DNA of 64,000 nucleotides from Cladorhizidae sp. MBARI D1340-BT2 (GCA_028752905.1 JAQNBH010000002.1:36238075-36302074); one strand, 5' to 3'; positions 22,691 through 35,337 are shown, numbered from the stretch's first letter. The notes: generated from the sequence alone by a model not told the origin. Numbers and translations are program-made.

Positions 22691-25600
22691 GTGCCAGTAC
22701 ATAACACACATGGACACTAGTTTATCTGGAGTGCCAGTGCATAACACACATGGACACTAGTTTATCGGGAGTGCCAGTACATAACAAAAATGGCCACTAG
22801 TTTTTCTGGAGTGCCAGTGCATAACACACATGGACACTAGTTTATCTGGAGTGCCAGTACATAACACACATGGACACTAGTTTTTCTGCAGTGCCAGTAC
22901 ATAACACACATGGACACTAGTTTTTCTGGAGTGCCAGTACATAACACACATGGACACTAGTTTATCTGTAGTGCCAGTGCATAACACACATGGACACTAG
23001 TTTATCTGGAGTGTCAGTACATAACACACATGGACACTAGTTTTTCTGGAGTGCCAGTGCATAACACACATGGACACTAGTTTATCTGGAGTGCCAGTAC
23101 ATAACACACATGGACACGAGTTTTTCTGCAGTGCCAGTACATAACACACATGGACACTAGTTTATCTGGAGTGCCAGTACATAACACACATGGACACTAG
23201 TTTATCTGGAGTGCCAGTACATAACACACATGGACACTAGTTTTTCTGGAGTGCCAGTACATAACACACATGGACACTAGTTTTTCTGGAGTGCCAGTAC
23301 ATAACACACATGGACACTAGTTTATCTGGAGTGCCAATACTTAGACACTAGTTTATCTGTAGTGCCAGTGCATAACACACATGGACACTAGTTTATCTGG
23401 AGTGCCAGTACATAACACACATGGACACTAGTTTATCTGGAGTGCCAGTACATAACACACATGGACACTAGTTTTCTGGAGTGCCAGTACATAACACACA
23501 TGGACACTAGTTTATCTGTAGTGCCAGTACATAACACACATGGACACTAGTTTATCTGGAGTGCCAGTACATAACACACATGGACACTAGTTTATCTGTA
23601 GTGCCAGTACATAACACACATGGACACTAGTTTATCTGTAGTGCCAGTACATAACACACATTGACACTAGTTTTCCTGGAGTGCCAATACATAACACACA
23701 TGGACACTAGTTTTTCTGGAGTGCCAGTACATAACACACATGGACACTAGTTTATCTGGAGTGCCAGTACATAACACACATGGACACTAGTTTATCTGTA
23801 GTGCCAGTACATAACACACATGGACACTAGTTTTTCTGGAGTGCCAGTACATAACACACATGGACACTAGTTTATCTGGAGTGCCAGTACATAACACACA
23901 TGGACACTAGTTTATCTGTAGTGCCAGTACATAACACACATGGACACTAGTTTATCTGTAGTGCCAGTGCATAACACACATGGACACTAGTTTATCTGTA
24001 GTACCAGTACATAACACACATGGACACTAGTTTATCTGGAGTGCCAGTACATAACACACATGGACACTAGTTTATCTGGAGTGCCAGTACATAACACACA
24101 TGGACACTAGTTTTTCTGGAGTGCCAGTACATAACACACATGGACACTAGTTTTTCTGGAGTGCCAGTACATAACACACATGGACACTAGTTTATCTGGA
24201 GTGCCAGTACATAACACACATGGACACTAGTTTTTCTGGAGTGCCAGTACATAACACACATGGACACTAGTTTATCTGGAGTACCAGTACATATCACACA
24301 TGGACACTAGTTTTTCTGCAGTGCCAGTACATAACACACATGGACACTAGTTTATCTGGAGTGCCAGTACATAACACACATCACTAGTTTATCTGGAGTG
24401 CCAGTACATAACACACATGGACACTAGTTTATCTGGAGTGCCAGTACATAACACACATGGACACTAGTTTATCTGGAGTGCCAGTACATAACACACATGG
24501 AGACTAGTTTATCTGGAGTGCCAGTGCATAACACACATGGACACTAGTTTATCTGGAGTGCCAGTACATAACACACATGGACACTAGTTTATCTGGAGTG
24601 CCAGTACATAACACACATGGACACTAGTTTATCTGGAGTGCCAGTACATAACACACATGGACACTAGTTTTTCTGGAGTACCAGTGCATAACACACATGG
24701 ACACTAGTTTTTCTGGAGTGCCAGTGCATAACACACATGGACACTAGTTTATCTGGAGTGCCAGTACATACACACATGGACACTAGTTTATCTGCAGTGC
24801 CAGTACATAACAAACATGGACACTAGTTTATCTGGAGTGCCAGTACATAACACACATGGACACTAGTTTATCTGGAGTACCAGTGCATAACACACATGGA
24901 CACTAGTTTATCTGGAGTACCAGTACATAACACACATGGACACTAGTTTATCGGGAGTGCCAGTACATAACACACATGGACACTAGTTTATCTGGAGTGC
25001 CAGTACATAACACACATGGACACTAGTTTTTGTGGAGTGCCAGTACATATCACACATGGACACTAGTTTTTCTGCAGTGCCAGTACATAACACACATGGA
25101 CACTAGTTTATCTGGAGTACCAGTGCATAACACACATGGACACTAGTTTATCTGGAGTGCCAGTGCATAACACACATGGACACTAGTTTATCTGGAGTGC
25201 CAGTGCATAACACACATGGACACTAGTTTATCTGTAGTGCCAGTACATAACACACATGGACACTAGTTTATCTGGAGTGCCAATACATAACACACATGGA
25301 CACTAGTTTATCTGGAGTGCCAGTGCATAACACACATGGACACTAGTTTATCTGGAGTGCCAGTACATAACACACATGGACACTAGTTTATCTGGAGTGC
25401 CAGTGCATAACACACATGGACACTAGTTCTTCTGGAGTGCCAGTACATAACACACATGGAGACTAGTTTATCGGGAGTGCCAGTACATAACACACATGGA
25501 CACTAGTTTATCTGGAGTGCCAGTACATAACACACATGGACACTAGTTTATCTGGACTGCCAGTACATAACACACATGGACACTAGTTTTTCTGGAGTGC

Positions 25601-26232
25601 CAGTACATAACACACATGGACACTAGTTCTTCTGGAGTGCCAGTACGTAATACGTGACACACATGGACACTAGTTCTTCTGGAGTGCCAGTATATAACAC
25701 ACATGGACACTAGTTTATCTGGAGTGCCAGTACATAACACACATGGACACTAGTTTATCTGGAGTGCCAGTACATAACACACATGGACACTAGTTTATCT
25801 GGAGTGCCAATACATAACACACATGGACACTAGTTTATCTGGAGTGCCAGTACATAACACACATGGACACTAGTTTATCTGGAGTGCCAGTACATAACAC
25901 ACATGGACACTAGTTTATCTGGAGTGCCAGTACATAACACACATGGACACTAGTTTATCTGGAGTGCCAGTACATAACACACATGGACACTAGTTTATCT
26001 GGAGGGCCAGTGCATAACACACATGGACACTAGTTCTTCTGGAGTGCCAGTATATAACACACATGGACACTAGTTCTTCTGGAGTGCCAGTGCATAACAC
26101 ACATGGAGACTAGTTCTTCTGGAGTGCCAGTACATAACACACATGGACACTAGTTCTTCTGGAGTGCCAGTATATAACACACATGGACACTAGTTCTTCT
26201 GGAGTGCCAGTGCATAACACACATGGAGACTA
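22691..26232. repeat. 40-bp minisatellite, ~89 units
   Basis: Units of 40 bp: gtgccagtacataacacaca then tggacactagtttatctgga. Variable positions are few and mostly two-state: agtac/agtgc, tttatctg/tttttctg/ttcttctg, and ctgga/ctgta/ctgca. The ttcttctg form is concentrated in the last ~850 bp. Deleted units occur near 23340, 24380 and 24770. There are no unique spacers, so this is not a CRISPR array. Confidence 0.96.
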
Positions 26233-26479
26233 AGCATGCATCTCAGCATCTTGCAGCTGCTTGTAAGAGAGGCTCGTGTGTGTAGGCAACCATTTGATGC
26301 TGTGTGTGCTTAGTGCTGTGTGAGCAACTCTACACCTCCAATGTGGCCCAGCCAACATTATCATGTATCATGGTGAGTGTGAGGCTGGCCAACATTGCCA
26401 GACCTAGAAATAGCTCTCATCAATACCCTGACCCAATCCTGCCCAGACATCATACATGTATTAGGATCCAGAGACCCCT

Positions 26480-26660
26480 GCCAGGAGTGTGGAGGTCTAG
26501 TGAAATTCTGTGTGCTGCGTGAGGAGTGTGGAGGTCTAGTGAAACTCTGTGCCCTGTGTTAGGAGTGTGGAGGTCTAGTAAAATTATGTGCCATGTGTTA
26601 GGAGTGTCCTGTGCCCTGTGTGAGGAGTCAGTGTGGAGGTAGAGTGAAACTCAGGCACTT
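26480..26660. repeat. Short degenerate tandem repeat (~40 bp)
   Basis: Three to four imperfect copies of a segment with ggagtgtggaggtctagtga and aactctgtgccctgtg. The flanks 26235-26480 and 26660-26820 hold nothing I recognise. Confidence 0.7.
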
Positions 26661-26834
26661 GAGCTCTCCCACATGGAGCATACCTCACGCATGCTCAATG
26701 CCAGCAGGAGCTGAGTTGCAGGTGTGTGGTGAGCTACCATAGCTGAGGTCAGCATAAAGGATGTGCTAATTGGTGTGTGGGCACACCACAAAGGGTGCTA
26801 AGAAACCCCACATGTATAAGCCCCGAAGTCATTG

Positions 26835-27312
26835 TAGGGCTAACTCTAGTCAGTGTCTAAGTACTAATTCTCCAATCCCTAACCATGGTCATGATCCAAG
26901 TCCTACATCAAGCACTAACCCTCGTCATTTTCCAAGCACTAACTCTAGTCTTGTCGAAGCGCTAACCCTAGTCATTGTCAATGCCTTAATCCTAGTCATT
27001 GTTCATGCCTTAATCCTAGTTATTGTCCAAGCCCTAACTCTAGTCATTGTCCTAGCCCTAACCCTAGTCATGGTTCAAGACCGAATCCAGTCATTGTTGA
27101 AGACCTAGTCATGGGTACAAGTTGTCCAAGTGCTGTTACCCTATTCATTGTCCAAGGCCTAATCCTAGACATTGTCCAAGCCTAACACTAGTTATTGTCC
27201 AAGCCTTTCAGTGTCCAAGCCCTAATACTAGTCATTGTCCAAGCCCTAACACTAGTTATTGTCCAAGCCTGTCAATGTCCAAGCTAGTAATTTTCCAAGC
27301 CCTAACCCTAGT
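26835..27312. repeat. 24-bp telomere-like minisatellite, block 1
   Basis: Degenerate units of 24 bp, aaccctagtcattgtccaag plus ccct. Each unit contains the telomeric-type hexamer CCCTAA. Further blocks of the same family lie at 28130-28975, 35338-35526 and 36442-36695, separated by insertions. Confidence 0.9.
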
Positions 27313-27314
27313 TT

Positions 27315-27640
27315 GCATCTGGACATATATATATATATAGTAGCACATTGACTGACCACACCCCTTCTCCAAGTCCTATACTATGACATATGATAATAAC
27401 ACAGAGCAATGTGCCCCTCCCTCCCCATACGGGCCTCCACCTCAAGCAAAGTGTGCCAGCAAGACCTGTGTGAAGTACATATTTATAGCATGTGCTCACC
27501 TGTCGTATGTGGATGTCTTCAAGAAATCCCTCAGCAGTATAGTCACACCAACACCAAGATGCATTATCACCTCCTCAATGTCTGTGTGAGCGTGTGAACA
27601 AAATAACTCATAATAATGTTAAAGGTCAAGGCCCAATTAG
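27315..27640. repeat. ~300-bp dispersed duplicate, copy 1
   Basis: Matches 29040-29345 along its length (shared text cacattgactgaccacaccc, tgcccctccctccccatacg, tcttcaagaaatccctcagc). Within it, on the minus strand, 27581-27500 is an 82-nt segment bounded by acag and gtgagc, a possible small exon; the second copy has 80 nt there. Coding status is unresolved. Confidence 0.7.
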
Positions 27641-27714
27641 ACATAACTTGACAGAGCATTTCCCAAGTTGACCGGTAGCAAGGGACAGGGTTCAGGTTCA
27701 AAGGTCAATGTTAA

Positions 27715-28125
27715 GGAGGGACAGCTGCATTTTTTTAAATATTTTTTTTTACCTGTGGTTACAACTTTAGAGCTCAGTAGATTCTGCAAACTTCATGGTA
27801 TGGACTTGATATATAGCTCAAAAGATAGGTCTCTCTGTGTGCTCTCTTTTGATACTAAAATATGTTTCATAGGTATAACTATAGGCAAGTTACTAGACCC
27901 TAAAGTGGAGGGACCACAAAAACCTGCACCCCAAAACCGCCGTCCAAAACCATTCTGAGTTGCGAAGTGCAAAAAAATTAATAATGGTACGATTTGCTAG
28001 AGAAGCTCTAGAGCATACAAGGACCATTTTGAGCAGGCGTGAAAAATTGATTACCTGGTCAAGCGCGCGGGTAGAAAATTGAAGGCGTTGACAAGGCGTC
28101 GCCAATCAACGCCTTCAATTTTCCA
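27715..28125. mobile_element. One arm of a TTAA-flanked palindromic element
   Basis: Starts after TTAA (27711-27714). From acctgtggttacaactttag onward it matches the left arm of the palindrome at 35604-36307. It ends in a small hairpin around ggcgttgacaaggcgtc, near 28095, where the full element has its centre, so the second arm is missing. The open frame VVTTLELSRFCKLHGMDLIY is seen in all copies but is probably a by-product of copy similarity. Confidence 0.7.
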
Positions 28126-28129
28126 ATAA

Positions 28130-28975
28130 GTCGCCCAAGTCATTGTCCAAGGCCTAATCCTAGTCATTGTTCAAGCCCTGTCAATACCCTAACCCTATTC
28201 ATGGTCCACACCCTAACCCAGTCATGGTCCAAGCCCTAATCCTAATGATTGTCAAAGCCCAACCCTAGTCATGGTTCAAGCCCAAACCTTAGTCATTGTC
28301 CAACACCTAAATCTAGTATGTAATTGCCCAAGTGCTAATCCTACTCAATGTCTAAAAAATATAACCCTAGTTATTCTCCAAGCCATTATACTAGTAATTT
28401 CCTAGCCCTAACCCTAGCCATTCCAAGCCCCTAACCATAGTCATTGTCCAAGCACCAACCCTAACCCTAGTCATTATCCAGGCACTAAACCTAGTCTTTG
28501 TCCAAACCCTAACCCCAGTCATTGTCCAAGTCCTATTCCTAGTCGTTGTCCAAGCCATAATCCTAGTCATTGTCCGAGCCCTAACCCTAGAAATTTTCCA
28601 ATCGCTAACCGAAATTTTCCAAGCACTAGCCCTAGCCCTATCCCTAGTCATGCTCCAAACACTAACCCTTGTCATTGTCTAAGCACTAATCCTAGTTATC
28701 ATCCAAACACTAACCCTAGTCATAGTCCAAGCCCTATTCAGTCATTGTCCAAGCCCTAACCCTAGTCATTGTCCTAGCCCCAACCCTAGTCATTGTCCAG
28801 GCACTAACCCTAGGTAGTCATTGTCCAAGCCCTAGTCATAGTCTAATCCTAATTCAGTGTCCAAATTCACCCTAGTCATTATCTAAATCCGAGTCATTGT
28901 CAAAGCCATACACACCAAACCTGTTCTCCAAAGCCTTCGTATACAGTATAATACACTGACCAACTACGTCCCTTC
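28130..28975. repeat. 24-bp telomere-like minisatellite, block 2
   Basis: Continuation of the degenerate ccctaaccctagtcattgtc repeat, about 35 units, many with indels. Confidence 0.88.
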
Positions 28976-29039
28976 AGCCATGCTTTGCATCCCGACTAGC
29001 CCTAATCCTAGCACTATCCCTAGTTTGCTGGGTTAGTTT

Positions 29040-29345
29040 GCCTCCCGACATATTATATAGTAACACATTGACTGACCACACCCCTTCTCCAATTCTGACA
29101 CTCTGACATAATAGGGTACCACACAGAGAAATGTGCCCCTCCCTCCCCATACGTACCTCCACCTCAAGCAAAGTACAAGGAGGATGGGTGTGAAGTATTT
29201 CTGGCATGTGCGCACCTGTCGTATGTGGACGTCTTCAAGAAATCCCTCAGCAGTATAGTTACACCAACCAAGATGCATTATCATCTCCTCAATGTCTGTG
29301 TGAGGTGTGAACAAAATAACTAATAATTATATTAAAGGTCAAGGT
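29040..29345. repeat. ~300-bp dispersed duplicate, copy 2
   Basis: Second copy of 27315-27640. The splice-bounded segment is 29295-29216 (80 nt, minus strand, between cacag and gtgcgc) and would read IEEMIMHLGWCNYTAEGFLE in one frame. The two-base length difference from copy 1 changes the frame, so at most one copy can be functional. 29346-30045 holds nothing else I recognise. Confidence 0.65.
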
Positions 29346-30045
29346 CCCCAATTAGGTGGCATGGGGCGGAGCAAGTTGACCAGGGTGCAAGATCAAAGGT
29401 CAATGAGAAGGACCCTGTCTTTAATGAGTTTTAATTGTATTGAAGTTAATCCCTAGCAACCATCATAGATGTCTCTAAGCTAAGGGATAGCAGTGTTGTT
29501 ATTAAATGGAGTCATGAAAAATGTGCCACTCTTGCAGGCAGCAAATGTGGGTAGTCCAAGATCATGAATTTTGTCCATTGTGCAGCACAAAGTCATGCTG
29601 CCAGTTTGCCCATCTCTCCAGGTGTGCATATGAGATGCCTAGGGAGTAGAATTTCCTCGAGGAGGCAACACACCAACCAACAAGCCACTACTTTAATCAC
29701 CCTAGATCAACTTCTTCACATACCTGCTTCTTCACCAGCATTGTAGGATTGCAGGCCTTCACTAACCCATGTAGCAGTTAAGTTCACCTTGTGGCCCGTC
29801 CCAGTGTAAGTGACAACTTTTTAAAGATAAACCACAACGAATGCAATGACAACAGGCCGTTTTTTAATTGTTCTTCCCCAGTCTAACCGGTCTACGTTCG
29901 GCGATGATCGCGCCAACAGTTCATTTCCATTTCAGCAAATGTGGAAGCTATAATTCTCAATGGAACCGCTGACTTTCAAATCTAAAACGGAAGAATTACT
30001 CTCCACAGAGAATCCTAACTCTTCTTCCTTGTAAAATCGTTAAAG

Positions 30046-30545
30046 GATCGTTCGAGCAACTTTGACATACAAAAATACATATCATTCTCTACCAACCCTA
30101 CTCGGTCATCTTCACTTCACAAATTAAACTACAAATTCACTCGCTCCTCCAACAGTAGACATTTCTACTTCAACCGCATTGTACTACTATGGAATGCACT
30201 GCCTCCTATTGACATTTCACAATCACTATTATCTATCAAGAAACAACTGGTACCGTACTTATGGCATTATTTCCTAAATCACTTTGACCCAGCCGACACA
30301 TGCACTTTTCACTATCTTTGTCCTTGCGCACCATGCCATATGATCAATATTAATAGGACCCCTGATTAACTCTGATTAACTCTGTATTGTTCCTTTTACT
30401 TTTTCTTTTCTTCATTTTCAGGCTTCACCAGTTCTTGGTTCATTGACCTTCAGCAATCATTATTTCCAATATCACTCACACACATTTCACACCTGTCAAC
30501 ATGGCTGTAAAGTTCATAATAATAATAATAATAATAATAATAATT
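30046..30545 (+). mobile_element. 5'-truncated LINE 3' end with (TAA)n tail
   Basis: An open frame runs to TAA at 30367-30369 and ends a non-LTR reverse transcriptase. It includes NPTRSSSLHKLNYKF and FNRIVLLWNALPP, the latter being the widespread C-terminal LINE motif (N.I.LWN.LP). About 140 bp of 3' untranslated sequence follow, ending ggctgtaaagttca and then TAA repeats at 30515-30545. Only the last ~100 codons are present, so the copy is dead on arrival. The clade is not assigned. Confidence 0.8.
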
Positions 30546-33500
30546 TCATGCGCACCCCCGAGTTCAGGAACTACTGGCAGCTCTACTGGTAGTTCACCTC
30601 TGCAGCAGGAGAGGTGTTTGGCTGATTTTTTGTCTACTGCACACACTCTAGCTTCAGCCTCAGCGGACTGTCATGCAGCTTTGAAGTGCCCACCGCAAAG
30701 TGCAGTGTTGGAGAAGGAAATACCTTTAGTGACTTCCATCAGATCAGTTCTAGATCTCTGTGGCAAATGTGGTGAACAGGGCAAACGGAACTGGATTTTG
30801 TGTGATTTGTGTAGTGTTTGGTATCACCAGACATGTGTAAAATTGACAAAGAGACAAGCTGATGTTCTGAATGAATGGATCTGCCCCCGTTGTCGCCCTG
30901 CCCCCCATACTCATCCCCAAGCTTCTGATATTCAACATGCTGTAAATGCTGCTACTGCAAATGCTAGTCAAAATAATGTTGTTGCTGGTGAAGGTGCCCC
31001 TACACAGACTCCTGCGCCTACCATTTTCAGATTTTCACGTGTTGGGACTGTACTTAGAAGGGTTCCAAAAGCCTCAAGGTTCCAAGCCGCTAAGTTGTTG
31101 ACAGATATCCTCAATAGGGTCGTGCTAGAAAACAGTATACCTGCATGGGAAAACCTCCTCAACTTCGCCAGAATATGTTTCTTGAACCCTAACAGAGTTC
31201 GCTGCGGAAAGAAATCAAAATCTCTAGCAACTCTTATCAACCATCAAATAAAAGATTTCTCCGAAAACCTTCACTTACAAACTCCTGCTGACTTGCCTGC
31301 CAAAAATCCTAAAAAATCATCAAAATCACTGTCCTCACTAGTTTCTGTCAAGCTCGCTGCGGGGGATGTCCGGGGAGCTGTGAGAATTCTTTCTTCTGAT
31401 TGTTCCTTACTAGAAAGCACACCTGAAATTATTGAGCAACTCAAACAAAAACACCCCGAACCACATGTCCATTCTGATTTGCCAGAACCTCCTACTGTTG
31501 AAGATTGTTCTGATTCGATGATTCTCTCAATGGATGATGTGAAGAAAAGTTTAAGCTCTTTCAAAAATGGAATAGGAGGAGGGCCAGATGGGTTGCTCCC
31601 ACAACATTTAAAAGACCTTACCTCCGATGCTTTGGGAGATGTGTCAAAGAAACTGCTTGAAGCTTTACTAAAGTTCCTGAATGGTATTGTGCTCTGTGGA
31701 AAAGTACCTGTTTCTGTTTGTCCTATATTCTATGGGGCTACTCTGGTTGCCCTCTCAAAGAAGGATGGAGGCGTGAGGCCGATTGCGATGGGTAATACTT
31801 TGAGACGCCTCGCTGGGAAGGCCACCATGAGAAAACTCAATGATTCATGCTCTTCATCTTTCAGACCTCATCAAATGGGAGTAGGGATGCCTTCAGGCGC
31901 TGAAGTAGCGACACATGCCTGCAGACGATTCCTCACTAATGAAGACTCCAAAAGGAAAGTTCTACTCAAGATTGATTTCAAAAATGCTTTCAATTCTGTG
32001 CGGAGAGACGTTGTGCTACAGAAAGTCCTGGACAAAAACAAGTCCGTTTATCCTTTTGTTTGGCAATCCTATTTTAAACCTTCAAATCAGTTTACTTTGG
32101 GAGCGAGACTTTGTTGTCAAAAGAGGGCGTGCAGCAAGGAGACCCATTAGGCCCATTCTTATTCTCACTTGCAATCCAGGATATTGTTGAAGACTGCCAA
32201 AGTGAGTTGAATATTTGGTACTTGGATGACGGCACTCTGAGTGGAGAGGCTGACACTGTTCTCTCGGATTTTAAAAAGATCATTGAGGCTGGAGACTCAC
32301 ATGGAGTCATTGTGAACCCTGCAAAGTGCGAACTGGTGATCATCGGTGGCGAAGACGTCGCACTGACTGCGCGCAAATTCCAAGAGTTGGCGCCTCAGAT
32401 TAAGATCGTGGACGAACAAGACCTCACTCTCCTTGGAGCCCCAATATTGTCTTCAGCAACAGATCATGTACTCCAACACAAACTAGATGACCTCAACAGA
32501 ATGCTCTCTAGGCTAGTGGAGATTGATGCCCATGATGCACTATTCTTGTTGAAAAACTGTTTTGCGATCCCGAAATTGACTTACTTCCTGAGATCTTCAC
32601 CCTGCTTTGAGTCATCTATTTTGAAACTATACGATGAAAACATCAAATCCTCACTCGAAAATATTCTCAACATTCTGATTACACCTCAGATTTGGAACCA
32701 ATGTTCGCTCCCTGCTGGCTTGGGCGGGATGGGAATCAGATCTGCTGTTGACTTATCCCTGCCAGCCTTTATTTCCTCAGTCTATGCCTCTCAACCTCGA
32801 GTTCTTGATGCTCTTCCTGACTCCTTCCGAAGAGGAGAGTACCCTGAACTAGACACTGCCATCTCTCGGTGGAAGGAGTTGATGAACACCGCAGAGCCCC
32901 CATTGCAATTACCTGTCCAGTCTGCCTGGGACACTCCCTTATGTCAACTGAAACTAAAAAATCTACTTGAAGATGCACAATCAGACATGGAAAAAGCAAG
33001 GATCCTGGCCGTCTCTTCTCCTCACGCGTCTGATTGGTTGAATGCGATTCCTATTCCGTCACTTGGTTTGAAAATGGACCAGAATCAGCTCAGGATCGCT
33101 AGCGCTCTTCGTCTTGGTTCACCCCTGTGCCATCCTCATGATTGTATATGCGGCACTAAGGTGGAGTCAAATGGAACACATGGTTTGAGTTGCAAGAAGA
33201 GCGCAGGGAGATTTGCCAGACACGCTCAAATCAACGACCTCATCAAGCGAGCTCTGTCAACTGCTCACATTCCTTCAGTCCTTGAGCCCAGTGGTGTTAG
33301 TCGAACCGATGGGAAGAGACCAGACGGCATGACGATTTTTCCTTGGAAAAATGGACGGATCATGATTTGGGACTACACTTGCTCTGACACCCTGGCGCCT
33401 AGTCATATTGCTACCTCATCAATTGCCCCCTGTAAAGTCGCTGAAAATGCAGAGAAGGCCAAGTTGATGAAGTACGCCAACCTTCAGCGAGACTACATCC

Positions 33501-33721
33501 TCGAACCAGTCTGCGTGGAGACCCTTGGACCATGGGGACCGGGAGGACTGAAGTTAGTCCAGGAAATTGGCCGAAGGATCGCTGCGGAAACCGGAGAGCA
33601 GAGAGGGACCCAGTACTTGCTCCAGTCGATAAGTGTTGCTGTGCAACGAGGCAATGCTGCAAGCGTGATGGGAACTGTAGCTAATACCAGAAATCTGGAG
33701 GAGATTTATTATTTAATGTGA
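30501..33721 (+). pseudogene. PHD-RT-endonuclease polyprotein, one frameshift
   Basis: The ATG at 30501 lies inside the older LINE tail and its isoleucine run is translated microsatellite, so the true start is unknown. A PHD-type zinc finger is clear: CGKCGEQGKRNWILCDLC, then WYHQTCVKL and WICPRC. The RT follows with KKDGGVRPIAMGNTLRRLAG, FKNAFNSVRR, GVQQGDPLGPFLFSLA and the catalytic-type box YLDDGTLSG. The C-terminal part has a CCHC-like patch (CICGTKVESNGTHGLSC) and a PD-(D/E)XK-type signature (KRPDGMTIFPW, then MIWDYTC). Near 32103 the frame moves by one base between QFTLG and LLSKEGVQQ; each side is otherwise open for over 500 codons. A sequencing error cannot be excluded. Confidence 0.82.
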
Positions 33722-33770
33722 TTTTACATACAATATATTAACATTTCATATCCGGAAAAAGAAAAAAAAG
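30546..33770 (+). mobile_element. Non-LTR type retroelement with PHD finger, RT and endonuclease
   Basis: One long reading frame with a single frameshift (see the pol entry), followed by an A-rich 3' end (33753-33780, gaaaaaaaaggaaaaaaaaa). It starts directly after the (TAA)n tail of the preceding LINE, so either it inserted into that tail or its 5' end is truncated there. No LTRs were found. Confidence 0.75.
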
Positions 33771-33780
33771 GAAAAAAAAA

Positions 33781-34370
33781 CTAAGTAATCACGCTAAGAG
33801 TGGCTCCAGGTTTTACCGAGGTAGGGACAGTCACCCACGCACCAGGCTCACCTTCAGAGAAGTCAAATATACTGCTAGTAACTAAGTTGCTAGAGAAATC
33901 CTTCGTTTCTTGACTTATAGATGCCCTTCACTTTGAAAGGACGGTCAGTGAAATCGTAAATTGGTTCCGTAATCCCGACATGGATAACGACGGGGTCATG
34001 AATAATTATGTTTTCATGCGCGAACGACGCACGCCAACATGTTTCCTCGCCCTTGCGTGTGTTTGGTAGGCTGCGAGACTACGCGTAAGGAGGATCAGGG
34101 AGATCAGAAGGAGATGACAGCATAAAGTAAAAAGGATCATTGCTAATACAATTTATATCTATGCCAATGTGTATTGTGTGTATCAGTGTAGAGCAGCACA
34201 GAGTGCTAGATGGATCAGCATTCCTGGTGCCCCTAGGCTGGCCAGACTATTTTTACACGCAAAGTTTATTCGCGAGTGGGGACCTGTTGTAAATCATGAC
34301 AGAGATAGGTATATAGATACATAGATAGATTCAAGGGTAAGATGAAAGTATCTTTAGTTGAATTTGGCCT
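33781..34370. other. Unassigned stretch
   Basis: No ORF or repeat of note apart from a short tagatacatagatagat run near 34310. Confidence 0.4.
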
Positions 34371-34376
34371 CGGCTG

Positions 34377-35260
34377 TTACGAAATCAACCTAAGCCTTAA
34401 AGGAGAGATATACTTTTGGGTGCGACCACTTGCTGATCGTGCACCTCGGATGGACTGTATTGATGCTCGGAGAAGAGTGAAGGAGAGTTTGCACCTCATC
34501 CATGCAAGAGTGTTGGAGTGTGACTGATCATTTTTCTCTGACAGCATTGAGGCTAGTTGTTTGAGTGATGTGAATGCAGCTTTACCTAGGCCACCTGTGA
34601 GAGCCATGACCAGTGGGGTAAACGATCCATGTTCAACTTCTCTCACTCGCTGTTCATAAGACCTGATCTTTTCCCTCTCATGCTTTCTGTATGTGGAGAC
34701 TAAACTTTGTAGGTGGTTGGAGGGGGCATGTGGATGAAATACTCTAACATCAAAATATGTTTGTTTGTAACGACCACCCCAGAAATAATTGGCGGTGATG
34801 TCCAACCTGGCTCCATTCTGTCTTATTGCTGAGGCACCCTTCAGGTTTTCTCCCATGATTGGCTGCAAGTCGGACATCCAGCAACCTATTGTGTCTCATA
34901 CCTCATTATGCCTGATGGATGGGAATCCCCCCTTGGGGCATGATCAGTGGAAAAGGGTGTGCCACAGGCACAGTTTGTGGGAGTGTTCTGTGGAGGCCAT
35001 CCATAGCGGAGTGCAAGCGCATCTCTAAATGCTCCTTTGTGAAGGGTGAGGTTGTGTTCCTCCAGAGGAAGTGCAGATAGCCAGCTCGAGGCACCCTTCT
35101 CTTGAGCCAGGTCCATGGCCCGTTGTAATGTTAGACAGGTTGGGTCTAAGGGTGTCTGCAGCTGCCTTTGATTATATCTGTCTCTGCTTGCAGACCTCAT
35201 TCTTTGCCTCAATTTGGGCCTTCATTGTATCCCAGGAGACTTTGTGTCCTGCTTCTCAAT
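34377..35260 (-). pseudogene. 3' fragment of a second RT-endonuclease retroelement
   Basis: On the minus strand an open stretch from about 35212 (LQRAMDLAQEKGASSWLSAL; FRDALALRYGWPPQNTP; CACGTPFSTDHA) shifts frame between about 34940 and 34877. It continues to 34377 with ARLDITANYFWGGRYKQTYF, DVRVFHPHAPSN and REVEHGSFTPLVM. This is the endonuclease-bearing C-terminus of a common invertebrate retroelement, a different family from the one at 30.5-33.7 kb. The RT part is absent, so the copy is 5'-truncated and frameshifted. Confidence 0.75.
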
Positions 35261-35337
35261 AAGATGGCTCATTGGTGAAGCTATCTGGAAGGAAGCATCA
35301 AATTCCTTTTGTGGTAGTTGTTTCAGAGTTTTTATTT

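Noticed and set aside
22691..26232. CRISPR-like regular repeats
   Set aside because: The 40-bp units are contiguous with no unique spacers, there are no cas genes, and the surrounding DNA is eukaryotic.
27668..27958. Conserved ORF VVTTLELSRFCKLHG seen here, at 35645-35842 and on the minus strand at 36066-36266
   Set aside because: Its conservation equals that of the non-coding parts of the same palindromic element, and no domain is recognisable.
26835..28975. A true chromosome end
   Set aside because: The repeats are degenerate with a 24-bp period and are followed by more than 35 kb of other sequence, so this is internal.
30501..30545. Isoleucine-rich N-terminus that looks like a signal or membrane anchor
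   Set aside because: It is the translated (TAA)n tail of the preceding LINE, not part of the PHD-RT protein.
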